DNA of 14,667 bases from Zymogenus sp964542895 (GTDB taxonomy: Bacteria; Desulfobacterota; Zymogenia; Zymogenales; Zymogenaceae), in contig CAZIWT010000090.1 of assembly GCA_964542895.1 (NCBI GenBank), positions 1 through 14,667 on the forward strand, read 5' to 3'. The stretch's first letter is position 1; every line of letters begins with the position of its first letter. Under the pieces are notes generated by a model. It did no database searches. It was not told where the DNA came from and was given only the letters and a program-made list of their open reading frames with translations. The translations under genes and the position numbers were made by a program. Below, in pieces: positions 6,291 through 13,856 of the stretch.

Positions 6291-7760
6291 ATGAAAGAAA
6301 AGATCAAAATACCGAAATGTATGAGTACCCAGCATCCGGACAACGTAACCCCGCCCTTTTTTTCGGAGAACATTGAGCTGGGGGGTGAGGACGAGGTCCA
6401 GGAGGCGTACTACGCCTTCTCTCATTTGGGGTGCGACGAGCAGATGTGGGACTGCGAGGGGAAGGAGGTCGATAACTACGTTGTTAAGAAGCTCCTTACG
6501 CAATACCCTACCTTTTTCAACAACAACATTCTCGGACGGGATTCCTTTCTCACGCTCAGGGTCCCCAACCCCACGGTGGAAAAGGGAGAGGCGAAGATAC
6601 TGCTGGAGACCCTGGAGAGCATCCCCCGGTCGTTCGACACCTCGAAGCTCTTTTACAGGGAAGATATTCCTCCCATATTCGAGGTCATACTTCCCATGAC
6701 CGCCACGTACAAGTCCCTCAACAGGATTTACAAATACTATACGGATTTCGTCATTGGGAAGCAGGACAGCCCCTTCTGCGAGGGGGACATCACGGTCGCG
6801 GACTGGATCGGGGAGTTCAAGCCGAAAACCATCAACGTGATACCCCTCTTCGAAGACATGGAAAGCATGCTCAACGCCGATTCTATAACGAGGGAGTACC
6901 TGTTAAGCAAGGACGTCCGGCATCAGAGGGTATTTCTGGCGCGATCGGATCCCGCAATGAATTACGGCCTGATAAGCGCCATGCTGATGAACCGGATCGC
7001 CCTGAAGAAACTCTACAGCCTGTCACGGGATATCGGCGTCGAGATTTATCCCATCGTCGGCCTCGGGTCGGCGCCGTTTCGGGGAAACCTCACGCCGGAC
7101 AACGTAAAGAGGATCGTAAGGGAATACCCGAGCGTTCACACCTTCACCATCCAGTCGTCATTCAAATACGACAATCCCCCGGATAAGGTGAGAGGCGCGA
7201 TAGACGAGCTGATGAAGAAGGAAAGGCAGGAGCCGGTGGAGGTAGATGAAGAGAGGTGCCTGGATATAATTTCGAGATACACGAAGAGATACCAGGAGCA
7301 AACCGTCGAGCTGGCCGGAGTTATTAACCGGGTGGCAAGGCATGTCCCGGAGAGGAGGAAGAGGAAGCTCCACGTCGGCCTCTTCGGGTACGCCAGGGAG
7401 GTGGGGGGCATCCATCTGCCCAGGGCGATAAAATTCACGGCGGCCCTCTACTCAGTGGGGCTGCCGCCGGAGCTTCTGGGCCTCGACGCGCTGACCGGGA
7501 ATGACCTCGATTTTTTAAAGGAGACCTATTTCTTCCTTTACGACGACCTGAAGGATTCCCTGAAGTTCTTCAACAGGGACACGCCATTCGTGCCGAAAAG
7601 ATTGAAGAAAGCCATAGACGACCTCCCCGTATCATATACCCCGGATGAAGCGTATAAGGAAGCAACCGATTCAATTATCGCGTCGCTGGGTCGGGACGGC
7701 GTTAACAATATCGGTGAAAGAATCCTTGGGGCGGCCCACATAAGAAGATTTCTGGGATGA
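6291..7760 (+). CDS. ppcA: Archaeal-type phosphoenolpyruvate carboxylase
   Basis: A 489-residue cytoplasmic enzyme converting phosphoenolpyruvate and bicarbonate to oxaloacetate and phosphate. This feeds the TCA cycle and aspartate-family synthesis. The length and signature match the short archaeal-type PEPC family, about half the size of the usual bacterial Ppc: PKCMSTQHPDN (8-18), SHLGCDEQMWDCEGKEVD (44-61), GLGSAPFRGNLTP (257-269), TIQSSFKYD (286-294) and GYAREVGG (366-373). The reading frame is intact and ends cleanly at LGAAHIRRFLG. Shine-Dalgarno is weak, and a sigma-70-like promoter lies just upstream. This type is found mainly in archaea and only scattered bacteria, so horizontal acquisition in this lineage is plausible. 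Its oxaloacetate could supply amino-acid substrates for the neighbouring ligases (inference). Confidence 0.93.
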   Translation: MKEKIKIPKCMSTQHPDNVTPPFFSENIELGGEDEVQEAYYAFSHLGCDEQMWDCEGKEVDNYVVKKLLTQYPTFFNNNILGRDSFLTLRVPNPTVEKGEAKILLETLESIPRSFDTSKLFYREDIPPIFEVILPMTATYKSLNRIYKYYTDFVIGKQDSPFCEGDITVADWIGEFKPKTINVIPLFEDMESMLNADSITREYLLSKDVRHQRVFLARSDPAMNYGLISAMLMNRIALKKLYSLSRDIGVEIYPIVGLGSAPFRGNLTPDNVKRIVREYPSVHTFTIQSSFKYDNPPDKVRGAIDELMKKERQEPVEVDEERCLDIISRYTKRYQEQTVELAGVINRVARHVPERRKRKLHVGLFGYAREVGGIHLPRAIKFTAALYSVGLPPELLGLDALTGNDLDFLKETYFFLYDDLKDSLKFFNRDTPFVPKRLKKAIDDLPVSYTPDEAYKEATDSIIASLGRDGVNNIGERILGAAHIRRFLG

Positions 7761-8004
7761 GTTGACAGAGGAAGATCACGTTTCATCGAGGCGTTATGGG
7801 GAAGAATGTAGACTGATATCCAAAGAAGGTCTTTAGAGGGATGGATGATTGTCCGGGGAATGCTAACGTTGAATCCATTGACCCGAATCGGCATGATCTC
7901 GAGGATAATTTACCGAAAGGTTGAAAAATCGACATGGTTTTGGAAAAAGTCTGTTTCCCCAGTATAACAGGATTGTCATGGAAAATTAAAGGATCATATC
8001 TGAC

Positions 8005-10158
8005 ATGAAAATTGCGGTAATATACAATCGTGAGAGCAAAAACGTCATCAACCTTTTCGGGCTTCCCAACCGGGAAAGGTACGGAAAGAAGTCGATAAAG
8101 AGAATCGTCGATGGGCTTAAACAGTACGGACATCAGGTTAGGGCCTTTGAAGGAGATAAAGACCTGATAGATAACTTGGAAGAGTTCATGCCCCGGGTCT
8201 TGAAGGGCGAGCGTCCCGGGCTCGCCTTCAACCTGTCGTACGGTATCCAGGGCCAGGCCCGATACACCCACGTTCCGGGGATTCTCGAAATGATCGGAAT
8301 CCCCTATGTGGGATCCGGCCCCCTTGCCCACTCCCTTGCGCTGGATAAGGTTGTGGCCAAGATGATCTTCATCCAGAACGACCTCCCGACCCCGCCGTTT
8401 GTCGTCATCAATCCTCCGGAGGTTAAGGGTCCCGATCTCCCCTACCCGCTCATCGTGAAACCGAAGAACGAGGCGGTCTCTATGGGAATCCGGGTAGTAC
8501 ACAATGAGGGTGAGCTTTACGAGGAGGTACAGGAAATTTTCGACAAATTCAAACAGGCGGTCCTCATAGAGCGGTACATCGAGGGGCGGGAGATAAACGT
8601 CGGAATTATCGGCAACAACCCTCCGGAACCACTGCCACCCTGTGAGATAGTGATCTCTGGAGACGGCCCGAATATCTACACCATCGAGGACAAGAAGGGG
8701 AAATCCGGCCGCACCATAGACTGGATATGCCCGGCCCCCATCGGAGAGGATCTGATCAAAAAGGCCCAGGAGATTTCCGTCGGAGCCTTTAACGCCCTGG
8801 GCTGCTACGATTGCGCCCGGGTGGACATGCGTCTCGACTCCAAGGGCAATCTATATATTTTGGAGATAAACAGCCTCCCCAGCCTCGGAGAACACGGCTC
8901 CTATACGATCGCGGCAAATCATGTAGGTCTCGATTTTCCCGCGCTGATCAACCGTCTCGTCGAGGTGGCGAGCGCCAGATATTTCGGCACCCCCAGCCCT
9001 CCCGTTATCAAAGGGGGAAGAAAAAACTCAGAACAGAGGGTCTTTGAATACATAACACAGCGGAGGGACCTGATAGAGAAAGAGGTCTCCGAGTGGTGCT
9101 CCGTATACAGCCGAACGTCGGATCCGGTCGGCAATTCCATGGCGATTAACTCCCTGGACACGAAGCTTCGGGATATCAGGATGAGGCCCGTGCCCGACCT
9201 GACCGATGAGCGGTTTGCGTTGACCTGGGAGACGCAGGCCGGAATGGAGGGGGGTACGCTTCTTATCGGCCATATAGACGTGCCATTCGAGCAGGATGTC
9301 CCCATTCAGGGCTTCCGGCGCGACCCGGAGTGGCTCTACGGAGAGGGTATTGCCATGTCCCGCTCCCCGCTGGTAATGGTGCTGTTTGTGTTAAGGGCTT
9401 TGCGCCATATACGTGTCCTGAAAAACCTCTCCCTCGGCGTCCTCTACTACCTCGACGAGGGGCAGGACTGCCGCTACAGCGCAGATATCATTACTTCGGC
9501 CGCATCGAGGGCAAAGCGCGTCCTGGTGGTTCGCCCCGGCAGTCCCCCCGCCAACGTACGAACCCAGCGAAGGGGCCAGAGAAAGTATCAACTCATTATC
9601 GAGGGAGCGACCTTGAAAATCGGCCAGCAACAAAAGGTTCCCGATGTGGTGAGCTGGTGCCTGGATAAGCTGGGAAAGGTGACCGCCCTGTCATCGAGAA
9701 AGGACTACCTCACTGTGGCGGTGTTGGATATAAAAACGGAGTCCTTCCGGACGACCCTGCCCCACCGGGTCGAGGTCATCCTCGTGATCAGCTTTATCGA
9801 TCCAAAGCTCGCCGAAGATACCGAAGAAAAAATCAATACCATATTGTCGGAGAAGAGTTTGAGATGGTCTCTCAAGAAAATCTCCGAAAGACCCCCAATG
9901 AAGCAGAGGAGGGGAAACGTCCAGCTTGCCAAGGCATTGGAGGGGGTATCCAGAGAGTGGGACATCCCGTTCGGTGTGCAATCGTCTCTTACTCCGTCGG
10001 TGGCGGGACTGGTCCCGGCCAAAGTTCCCGTCGTATGCGGAATAGGCCCGGTGGCCAGGAATCGCTACACCCCCCAAGAGGCGGTAAGCCGCATAAGCCT
10101 TATTCAGCGCTCTCTTCTCCTGTCTGAGTTTCTGGTAAAAGAATTGAAAAAGGGGTAA
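8005..10158 (+). CDS. ATP-grasp ligase fused to degenerate M20-like peptidase domain
   Basis: A 717-residue two-domain protein. Residues 1-325 are a third D-Ala-D-Ala-ligase-like ATP-grasp unit: AFNLSYG (74-80), LIVKP (149-153), LIERYIEGREINVG (187-200), ARVDMR (271-276) and LEINSLPSL (286-294). After a short linker (326-345), residues 346-717 resemble an M20 fold: GHID (422-425) matches HxD, LYGEGIAMSRS (444-454) matches the GRGxxDxK segment, DEGQD (484-488) matches the DEE segment, and GIGPVARNRYTPQE (679-692) matches the late His region. Three metal ligands are replaced (M451 for Asp, G486 for Glu, Y688 for His), while H423, D425 and E485 remain. The domain is therefore probably non-catalytic or changed in mechanism. 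AAAGGAT about 10 bases upstream supports the ATG. The 244-base gap before it holds no clear gene. Confidence 0.85.
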   Translation: MKIAVIYNRESKNVINLFGLPNRERYGKKSIKRIVDGLKQYGHQVRAFEGDKDLIDNLEEFMPRVLKGERPGLAFNLSYGIQGQARYTHVPGILEMIGIPYVGSGPLAHSLALDKVVAKMIFIQNDLPTPPFVVINPPEVKGPDLPYPLIVKPKNEAVSMGIRVVHNEGELYEEVQEIFDKFKQAVLIERYIEGREINVGIIGNNPPEPLPPCEIVISGDGPNIYTIEDKKGKSGRTIDWICPAPIGEDLIKKAQEISVGAFNALGCYDCARVDMRLDSKGNLYILEINSLPSLGEHGSYTIAANHVGLDFPALINRLVEVASARYFGTPSPPVIKGGRKNSEQRVFEYITQRRDLIEKEVSEWCSVYSRTSDPVGNSMAINSLDTKLRDIRMRPVPDLTDERFALTWETQAGMEGGTLLIGHIDVPFEQDVPIQGFRRDPEWLYGEGIAMSRSPLVMVLFVLRALRHIRVLKNLSLGVLYYLDEGQDCRYSADIITSAASRAKRVLVVRPGSPPANVRTQRRGQRKYQLIIEGATLKIGQQQKVPDVVSWCLDKLGKVTALSSRKDYLTVAVLDIKTESFRTTLPHRVEVILVISFIDPKLAEDTEEKINTILSEKSLRWSLKKISERPPMKQRRGNVQLAKALEGVSREWDIPFGVQSSLTPSVAGLVPAKVPVVCGIGPVARNRYTPQEAVSRISLIQRSLLLSEFLVKELKKG

Positions 10159-10235
10159 ACGCCCTCTGCTTATCGTCGTACTGTAATCTATGAACAATAA
10201 AAAAGCATTAATGATAAACCGATCGAATAGGTATT

Positions 10236-11846
10236 ATGACTAAAAAAAGGGATGTCATAAATTCCGATTTCATTGAGCCGGAGCCGACGGTTATTCCGGA
10301 GCCGCAGAGGATCGCCGCCTCGACTAAGGGAATGGTCGCGACGGCTCATTTTCGCGCGACAGAGGCGGGAGCCGAAATCCTGCGGCAGGGTGGTAACGCC
10401 GTAGACGCCGCCGTTGCCTCTGCCTTCGCACTGGGCGTATGCGAGCCCCAGTCTTCGGGACTGGGCGGTCAAACCATGATGATGGTTCACATTAAAGAGG
10501 AGGGAAGAACTATCGCCCTGGACGGATCCTCCCGGGCGCCCAACCGCGCGGTAAAGGAGCTCTATGCGGACAAAAAGCCGAGGCTCTACGGCCACAGCGC
10601 TTCGACCGTGCCGAGCACCCCGGCAACCCTTAAGTACGCCCTTGAGCGGTACGGCACGATGGATCTTTCTCAGGTTTTGACGCCGTCCATCTCTCTTGCC
10701 GAGGACGGGTACCGGATCACCAAGCTGCAGCGCAAGCTCCAACGCAGGGAGCGAAGCTCCCTGAAGAAGCGAAGCGGCGGCTCGTTTTTTCTGAAAGAGG
10801 GCGAAAAGCCCTTCCCGGTCGGCGCCGTATTCCACCAGCCCCACCTTGCCGAAACCCTCAAGCAGCTGAGAAAAAGGGGGATAGAGGACTTCTATCTGGG
10901 GGATATCGCCGACATCATCCACCGGGATATGGAAGAAAACGGCGGCTTCGTCCACAGAGACGATCTGGCGAAGATTCCCTACCCGATAGAGCGTGAAGCC
11001 TTATCATGTAAGTTTGGATCACTAATGATATACACCATGCCTCCTCCCGGCGCCGGCCGGTCCCTCATCGAGATTTTCAACATCCTGCGTAAATTCCCGT
11101 CAAAGGAGAGAAACCTGGACACCCCCCGGGGTGCGCTCCTGTTTGCCGAGGTGATGCGGCGGGTGCAGCTGGATCGGCGCGACCGCCCATTCGACCCCAA
11201 CTTCTACCCCCAAGTTCAGGACAGGAGGATGCTCAGCGACGACTACGCAAGGCTCGTCTCCGCCCAGATCGGAAAAAGGATCGGGACAGGAGGTGATACA
11301 ACTCATCTCTCCGTAATGGACAGGGAAGGCAACGTCGTTTCACTCACCCAATCTATCGAGCGCGTATACGGAGCCAAGGTGGTTTGTTCCGACCTCGGTT
11401 TCCTGTATAATAACTACATGAGCGCCTTCGAATACGAGGACATATCACATCCATACTACCTCAGACCGAACGGGGTTCCCTGGGCAAGCGTGATTCCAAC
11501 GATTATCTTCAAAAAGGGAAAACCGTGGCTGGCGATCGGCTCTCCCGGGAGCGAGCGGATCGTCTCCACAATCGCCCAGGTCGTGATGCGACTGAACAAC
11601 CAATCGCCGTTCGACGCAGTGGCCGCCCCCAGAATGCACTGCTCCCTTGACGGCAAGATCTCTCTTGAAGCCGCCTATTTTCGTGACGATATAAAACCCT
11701 ATCTCAAGAATCACGGATTTACGATAGATATCCGGGAGCCGATGTCCTTTTACCTCGGATGCGTCCAGATGGTTTTGAGCGAGGACGGCTCGTATATAGG
11801 GGTTGCCGATCCCCGAAGGGACGGCTCGGCGGGGGGCCCGAGATAG
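10236..11846 (+). CDS. Gamma-glutamyltransferase-fold Ntn-hydrolase
   Basis: A 536-residue member of the GGT family, expected to self-cleave before the nucleophilic threonine T355 in GDTTHLSV (353-360). This would give large (1-354) and small (355-536) subunits. Supporting motifs: GGNAVDAAVAS (52-62), SSGLGG (73-78), a late GSPGSERIV (435-443) and DPRRDGSAGG (525-534) near the C terminus. There is no signal peptide, whereas classical bacterial GGTs are exported, so a cytoplasmic location is likely. The segment matching the substrate-carboxylate arginine of E. coli GGT (DFREMAP) reads DGSSRAP (96-102). The arginine is shifted and the acidic residue lost, so the substrate may not be a free gamma-glutamyl group. 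The stop codon shares one base with the start of the next gene, so the two are coupled. The Shine-Dalgarno is weak. Confidence 0.9.
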   Translation: MTKKRDVINSDFIEPEPTVIPEPQRIAASTKGMVATAHFRATEAGAEILRQGGNAVDAAVASAFALGVCEPQSSGLGGQTMMMVHIKEEGRTIALDGSSRAPNRAVKELYADKKPRLYGHSASTVPSTPATLKYALERYGTMDLSQVLTPSISLAEDGYRITKLQRKLQRRERSSLKKRSGGSFFLKEGEKPFPVGAVFHQPHLAETLKQLRKRGIEDFYLGDIADIIHRDMEENGGFVHRDDLAKIPYPIEREALSCKFGSLMIYTMPPPGAGRSLIEIFNILRKFPSKERNLDTPRGALLFAEVMRRVQLDRRDRPFDPNFYPQVQDRRMLSDDYARLVSAQIGKRIGTGGDTTHLSVMDREGNVVSLTQSIERVYGAKVVCSDLGFLYNNYMSAFEYEDISHPYYLRPNGVPWASVIPTIIFKKGKPWLAIGSPGSERIVSTIAQVVMRLNNQSPFDAVAAPRMHCSLDGKISLEAAYFRDDIKPYLKNHGFTIDIREPMSFYLGCVQMVLSEDGSYIGVADPRRDGSAGGPR

Positions 11847-12535
11847 TGGCGCTGCCGTTTCTTTTGAGCGTCCCCCACGCGGGACTTGTGGTGCCGCCGG
11901 AAGTGACAGATATTTGCACCTTGAGCCGGGACGAAATCGCCAGAGACGGCGACGTGGGGGCGGCGGAGATCTACCTCTCGATGGAGGAACACGTCTATGC
12001 CCTGGCGACCACCGACATCGCCCGGGCGATCGTCGACCTGAACCGCCCGGAAGACGATCGAGGCAGGGATGGGGTCGTCAAGACACACACCTGTTGGGAT
12101 GTCCCCATCTATCGGGAAACACCTTCCGATGAGTTGATCGAGATCCTCTTGAAACTATACTATCGTCCGTATCATAAAAATCTGAGCGGGCTTTCAAAGG
12201 ATGTAATCGCAGCCATAGATTGTCATACGATGGCTGCCGTAGGTCCACCCGTCGGCCCGGACCCGGGGATGGAGCGTCCCCCGATCTGCCTCAGCAACGG
12301 AGAGGGCACCTGCCCTGAAAAGTGGCTTCTTTCTCTTGCGGAAATCATCGAAAAAGTAATGGGGATATCGGTATCGATCAACAATCCGTTTAAGGGGGGG
12401 TACACGATTCGACGCCATGCGGTCGAAGTCCCCTGGCTTCAGATAGAACTGTCGAGGGAGTCTTTTTTAAGTAACAGGGAAAAAGGCGAGCTCATTATTA
12501 AATCGTTCGATAAGTGGCATACGATTATCAAGTGA
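11846..12535 (+). CDS. N-formylglutamate amidohydrolase-family protein
   Basis: A 229-residue cytoplasmic protein of the FGase family, whose known members remove formate from N-formylglutamate or hydrolyse related N-acyl amino acids with a zinc ion. Motifs: SVPHAG (8-13), RDGDVGAAEIY (33-43), IVDLNRPEDD (62-71), CWDVPIY (83-89), IDCHTM (124-129), a late NNPFKGGYTIRR segment and LQIELSRE. The open frame extends up to 11759, but the family sequence starts at ALPFLLSVPHAG, and a GTG at 11846 overlaps the upstream stop as TAGTG behind a G-rich run. I therefore place the start there. It forms a two-gene unit with the GGT-fold enzyme. Substrate could be formylglutamate or the acyl-amino acid handled by the cluster. 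Confidence 0.88.
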   Translation: MALPFLLSVPHAGLVVPPEVTDICTLSRDEIARDGDVGAAEIYLSMEEHVYALATTDIARAIVDLNRPEDDRGRDGVVKTHTCWDVPIYRETPSDELIEILLKLYYRPYHKNLSGLSKDVIAAIDCHTMAAVGPPVGPDPGMERPPICLSNGEGTCPEKWLLSLAEIIEKVMGISVSINNPFKGGYTIRRHAVEVPWLQIELSRESFLSNREKGELIIKSFDKWHTIIK

Positions 12536-12895
12536 TTGGAAAGTTAAGCACAGACTTTGCGAACAACTTACTTATCCCTGGGAATAAGTCCATGTAGGAA
12601 TTATAGTAGCCGAGAAGCTATTTTAGCTTTATAGTATTATTCGTTTTGGAATAAAAAAGCTGAAGAATGATAAAGGGTATCGAATAGTTTTTATCATTAC
12701 TTTGACAAGGCTTAGATATGTGTCCCCCTGCCTTTTAGACAGGTGATCATGACGACATTTGATTGACATCATTGTGTAATAGTAAATAGCGTGTCCCTGC
12801 GGGATAATTACGATTCCCTCTGTTGTACCGGAATTTCCCTGGATTCTTAAAAATTTCTTATAGAATTACCTTTTTGTAACACTTCGGCAAAATGC
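12536..12895. other. AT-rich spacer, no gene; repeats and small hairpins
   Basis: A 360-base gene-free stretch at the right end of the candidate island. It holds two small hairpins (12570-12589, ACTTAT/ATAAGT arms; 12615-12629, AAGCTA-TTT-TAGCTT), either of which might end the upstream transcript, although neither has a good T-run. It also has CCTG/CAGG arms (12728-12742), GTGTCCC words (12720-12726 and 12791-12797) and the block array shared with the left end. No integrase or relic of one is recognisable. Confidence 0.6.
12764..12884. repeat. Right-end block array shared with the left end
   Basis: TGACATCATTGTGT (12764-12777), GTGTCCC (12791-12797), TTTCCCTGGA (12834-12843) and TTTTGTAACACTT (12872-12884) repeat, in order and orientation, the blocks at 69-161. 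Spacing is looser here (121 versus 93 bases), and only one TTTTGTAACA copy is present. If the element circularised through the tRNA repeat, the two arrays would flank the joined site, as arm-type recombinase sites do (inference). Confidence 0.5.
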
Positions 12896-12930
12896 AAAAA
12901 TAAAGGAGTTAGCTCATTATGCAACTCCCT
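12896..12930 (-). terminator. Terminator of tRNA-Pro
   Basis: Read on the minus strand, the arms GGAGTT and AACTCC (12928-12923 and 12910-12905), with an extra GC pair inside, form a hairpin. It is followed by TTTATTTTT (12904-12896) and lies about 20 bases after the tRNA CCA end. It is absent after the 1-46 copy as far as can be seen. Confidence 0.7.
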
Positions 12931-12946
12931 TATATCAATAAAAATA

Positions 12947-13024
12947 TGGTCGGGATGAGAAGATTTGAACTTCCGACCTCCTGCTCCCGAAGCAGGCGCG
13001 CTAACCAGGCTGCGCTACATCCCG
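12947..13024 (-). tRNA. tRNA-Pro(CGG)
   Basis: The minus strand folds as a complete cloverleaf. Acceptor strands CGGGATG and CATCCCG pair fully, the D arm is GCGC/GCGC, and the anticodon stem CCTGC/GCAGG encloses the loop TTCGGGA with anticodon CGG and G37, which is typical of proline tRNAs. A GGAAG/CTTCT T-stem, discriminator A and an encoded CCA are present. The 3' part is duplicated at 1-46, so the gene probably served as a recombinase integration site. A terminator follows at 12930-12896. Confidence 0.96.
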
Positions 13025-13109
13025 ATAATCTAATAATATATCAGAAACCACATCCGTTTTCAATAGACGTTTTAAATAAACTATTTCGACAATCTTTTAT
13101 AAATCGATC

Positions 13110-13766
13110 TTAGATCTTCGCCTTCAGCTCCGCTATGGCGCCTTTGTAATCGTCCGCCCCGAAGACCGAAGACCCGGCCACGAATACATCTACTCCGGCC
13201 TCTGCGGCGTCGGCAATGTTTTCCGCTGTAATCCCCCCGTCGATCTCTATGATGACGTGGTCGAGCTCCCTTTCGGTCAGCTTCTCCTTTAAGGCCCTGA
13301 CCTTGTTTAAAGTGTATGAGATGAACTTCTGGCCGCCGTACCCCGGGTTTACGCTCATGATCAGAATCATGTCCACGATCCCGAGGATGTCGTATATCGT
13401 AGTCACGGGAGTCCCCGGATTTATGGATACCCCGGCCCGCTTCCCCATCGACTTGATCTGCATGATGGAGCGATCCATGTGGGGGGTCGCCTCCTGGTGG
13501 ATTGTGATGATGTCGGCGCCGGCGCTCGAAAACTCCTCGATGTATCGCTCCGGCTCCGCGATCATCAGGTGGACGTCAAGCGGAAGGCTCGTTACCTTCC
13601 TTATCGATTTCACCACCGGTATCCCGATGGAGATGTTCGGGACAAAGACGCCGTCCATGACGTCTATGTGAATCCAGTCCGCACCTGCCTCCTCCACGGC
13701 ACCAATCTCCTCCCCAAGGCGGGAGAAATCGGAGGCGAGGATGGAGGGTGCAATCAGCTTTTTCAT
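13110..13766 (-). CDS. rpe: Ribulose-phosphate 3-epimerase
   Basis: A 218-residue TIM-barrel enzyme interconverting ribulose 5-phosphate and xylulose 5-phosphate in the pentose phosphate pathway. The metal and catalytic residues are all present: H33 and D35 in HIDVMDG, H66 in DVHLMI and D176 in IDGGI. SVNPGYGGQKF (138-148) and the phosphate-binding end VAGSSVFG (196-203) also match. The open frame reaches 13856, but the family sequence begins at MKKLIAPSILASDF and AAAGGA lies about 11 bases before that ATG (13766). The upstream extension also overlaps the promoter. It lies outside the candidate island and is divergent from the Crp-like gene. Confidence 0.96.
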   Translation of the reverse strand: MKKLIAPSILASDFSRLGEEIGAVEEAGADWIHIDVMDGVFVPNISIGIPVVKSIRKVTSLPLDVHLMIAEPERYIEEFSSAGADIITIHQEATPHMDRSIMQIKSMGKRAGVSINPGTPVTTIYDILGIVDMILIMSVNPGYGGQKFISYTLNKVRALKEKLTERELDHVIIEIDGGITAENIADAAEAGVDVFVAGSSVFGADDYKGAIAELKAKI

Positions 13767-13827
13767 GGTATTTTTATTCCTTTTATCGAGCGGCTTCCCA
13801 ATACGACCCCGCTCCGGTGAATGCCTA

Positions 13828-13856
13828 TATATACAGTATTTCTGCGGCGTTGTCAA
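13828..13856 (-). promoter_or_regulatory. Sigma-70 promoter of rpe
   Basis: On the minus strand TTGACA (13856-13851), a 17-base spacer and TATATA (13833-13828) form a near-consensus promoter. The predicted start is near 13821, giving a leader of about 55 bases. Confidence 0.75.

Larger units (their letters stand above)
1..12994. mobile_element. Candidate tRNA-Pro-bounded genomic island
   Basis: The interval is bracketed by a 46-bp exact direct repeat (1-46 and 12949-12994). The right copy is part of an intact tRNA-Pro gene on the minus strand, and the left copy is only the 3' part of that gene. The element would lie downstream of the tRNA 3' end, as tyrosine-recombinase elements do. The cargo is metabolic: a sigma-54 activator, three ATP-grasp ligases, two M20-like domains, PEP carboxylase, a GGT-fold enzyme and an FGase-fold enzyme. 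No integrase, excisionase, transfer or phage gene is visible, so it would be a decayed or trans-mobilised element. The left copy touches the window edge, so the true left limit is unknown. An older insertion scar, or a larger nested island extending leftwards, would look the same here. Confidence 0.5.

Noticed and set aside
7841..7924. 27-codon open frame before the ligase-M20 fusion gene, starting after a G-rich site
   Set aside because: It is too short to judge and has no recognised leader-peptide features. It could be a leader peptide, but nothing supports that.
7783..8502. 239-codon minus-strand frame over the start of the fusion gene
   Set aside because: It is a shadow of the ATP-grasp coding sequence, with no family motifs or translation signal.
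11759..11845. Longer N terminus for the FGase-fold protein
   Set aside because: It would overlap the conserved end of the GGT-fold gene by 29 codons. Family similarity starts at the GTG at 11846.
12919..13113. 64-codon open frame across the tRNA-Pro region on the plus strand
   Set aside because: It runs antisense through the complete tRNA and its terminator. Such tRNA-shadow frames are common false genes.
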